Positions 63,220-64,000 of a DNA stretch of 64,000 nucleotides are shown here, one piece after another. Numbering within the stretch: position 1 is the stretch's first letter; the number at the start of each line of letters is the position of its first letter. The notes below the pieces were generated by a model, which was not told the DNA's origin, did not search any database, and saw only the letters and a list, made by a program, of their open reading frames with translations. Made by a program: the position numbers and the translations under genes. This stretch comes from Cercophora sp. LCS_1 (Eukaryota > Ascomycota > Sordariomycetes > Sordariales > Lasiosphaeriaceae). The stretch covers positions 1 through 64,000 of the forward strand of contig JAPZLL010000070.1 of NCBI GenBank assembly GCA_036250225.1, in the 5' to 3' direction.

Positions 63220-63568
63220 TCAAGCCTTGCAGTTATCGTTGGGAACAATGCCGGTCTCGCACTTGCCACTACCGCCGCACCACTGGATATAAGAGATGGC
63301 GCCAGTCGCAGAGTCGCAGCTGTACAGGGCGTCGTAGACGCGAGTGCCCACAGTGGTGCCCGCGGCAGCCTGAAGCTCCTCGTATGTGTAGCCTAGGACC
63401 TGTTAGTATTTGTGCTGGAGATGGACGGGTGGGGGACGTACCAAAGTCTCCGTTGGCGAGAACCCAGCCACACTGGTCGTAGGGGAAGCGGCAAGGACGG
63501 GTGAAGGCGTTGGCACCGGTGACGGTGGTGGCCACGATGGCAAGGACCAGGTTGGTGACGGAAACCAT
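63220..63568 (-). CDS. Small secreted cysteine-rich protein, two exons (99 aa)
   Basis: Exons 63568-63442 and 63392-63220 join in frame (300 nt). The 49-nt intron is GTACGT...CCTAG with an ACTAAC branch. The signal peptide is about residues 1-21 (VSVTNLVLAIVATTVTGANA). The mature part of about 78 residues has six Cys: RPCRF, DQCGW, LYSCD, QWCGG, GKCET and DNCKA. A TATA box lies 121 bp upstream. The size and Cys pattern fit small secreted effector-like proteins; no specific activity is assignable. Confidence 0.8.
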
Positions 63569-63688
63569 TTTGATGCTTGGGTTGGTTGGGTGTTTGTGGG
63601 TTTGGAATGAGTGGTGTGTTTGCTGCAAAGACGAGTTGCTGCTGACGATGATGATGAGCTTGATTTTGATGAGAGAGGGAACCTGATG

Positions 63689-63696
63689 TATTTATA
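63689..63696 (-). promoter_or_regulatory. TATA box of the 99-aa secreted protein gene
   Basis: TATAAATA on the minus strand, 121 bp upstream of the ATG at 63568. Confidence 0.45.
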
Positions 63697-64000
63697 CCCA
63701 AATCCCGTCAGTCTCTTGGGCATCCTCTCCCGTGCCATTGAGTATGGTCAACGGGTTTTCGGGAGGCCATTCCTCAACAAGGCAGAATTCTCTCAACGCC
63801 GTCGGTAACAACGCGATGATGACGACTCCGGCGTATGATGTTTACGTAGCTCAACGTACTCGGTCCGTGACGCCGCTTGTGAACCACGGCCATCATCGAT
63901 ATGGTCATGGTGGCTGACAGGATGCTGTCACTGGATGTTGTCATGGGTTTTCATGGGCTCAGAGGTCATGTTGTGTCGTTCTCTTTGCTGATAGGACGAG
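63697..64000. other. Terminal stretch, nothing recognised
   Basis: Short frames only, up to the window end. Confidence 0.4.

Noticed and set aside
1..64000. tRNA, rRNA, CRISPR arrays, bacterial-type promoters or terminators
   Set aside because: None could be recognised by eye. tRNAscan and Rfam searches would be decisive.

Overview
The window is nuclear DNA of a filamentous ascomycete, most likely a Sordariomycete. Genes carry short introns (45-70 nt) with GT...AG borders and CTAAC/CTGAC-like branch sites. Families typical of Pezizomycotina dominate: HET-domain proteins, Fung_rhodopsin/PTH11-like receptors, DUF3176, PigL_N and small secreted cysteine-rich proteins. No rRNA, tRNA, CRISPR array or bacterial-style operon was seen. 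All assignments come from reading translations and splice signals by eye; no database search was run.

Layout. 0-5.5 kb: a 5'-incomplete membrane-protein exon, a dead LINE (Tad1-like) reverse-transcriptase relic, a small FG/GLFG-containing ORF and the first copy of an interspersed repeat. 5.6-8.4 kb: a subtilisin (S8) protease with C-terminal FG-GAP repeats, broken by one TAG. 9.4-11.4 kb: a DUF3176-like relic, repeat copy 2 and an intact three-exon pectin methylesterase. 13-24 kb: a small Cys-rich protein; a four-exon PigL_N + Cdc24-like CH-DH-PH RhoGEF fusion head-to-head with a HET gene; a second HET gene with a signal-like N-terminus, head-to-head with a small amphipathic/acidic protein. 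25.8-26.3 kb: a secreted six-Cys pro-peptide with a Kex2-like site. 28.5-36.7 kb: a 1387-aa membrane/ankyrin protein ending in six near-identical 99-bp repeats, a HET C-terminal remnant abutting it, a further HET gene and a DUF3176 relic. 37.9-40.4 kb: a PTH11-like receptor and a YwbE/UBZ-like protein, then repeat copy 3. 41-46.8 kb: four consecutive genes with single-base frameshifts, at least three of them in homopolymers. 47-64 kb: secreted proteins, a GLEBS/GLFG mini-protein head-to-head with a fourth intact HET gene, an inverted-repeat element, a multipass membrane protein, a five-exon lipid-droplet hydrolase (LDAH-like), an AT-hook chromatin protein and two more small Cys proteins.

How the genes may work together. 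The strongest system-level signal is a HET-rich region: four intact HET genes and one or two remnants in about 37 kb. Three of the four intact HET genes share a short divergent intergenic region with an unrelated partner gene (RhoGEF fusion, amphipathic/acidic protein, GLEBS protein). Linked non-HET/HET pairs are the known layout of several fungal incompatibility loci, for example het-c/pin-c in Neurospora. This makes the three pairs candidate allorecognition or innate-immunity modules. That is an inference; nothing in the sequence proves function.
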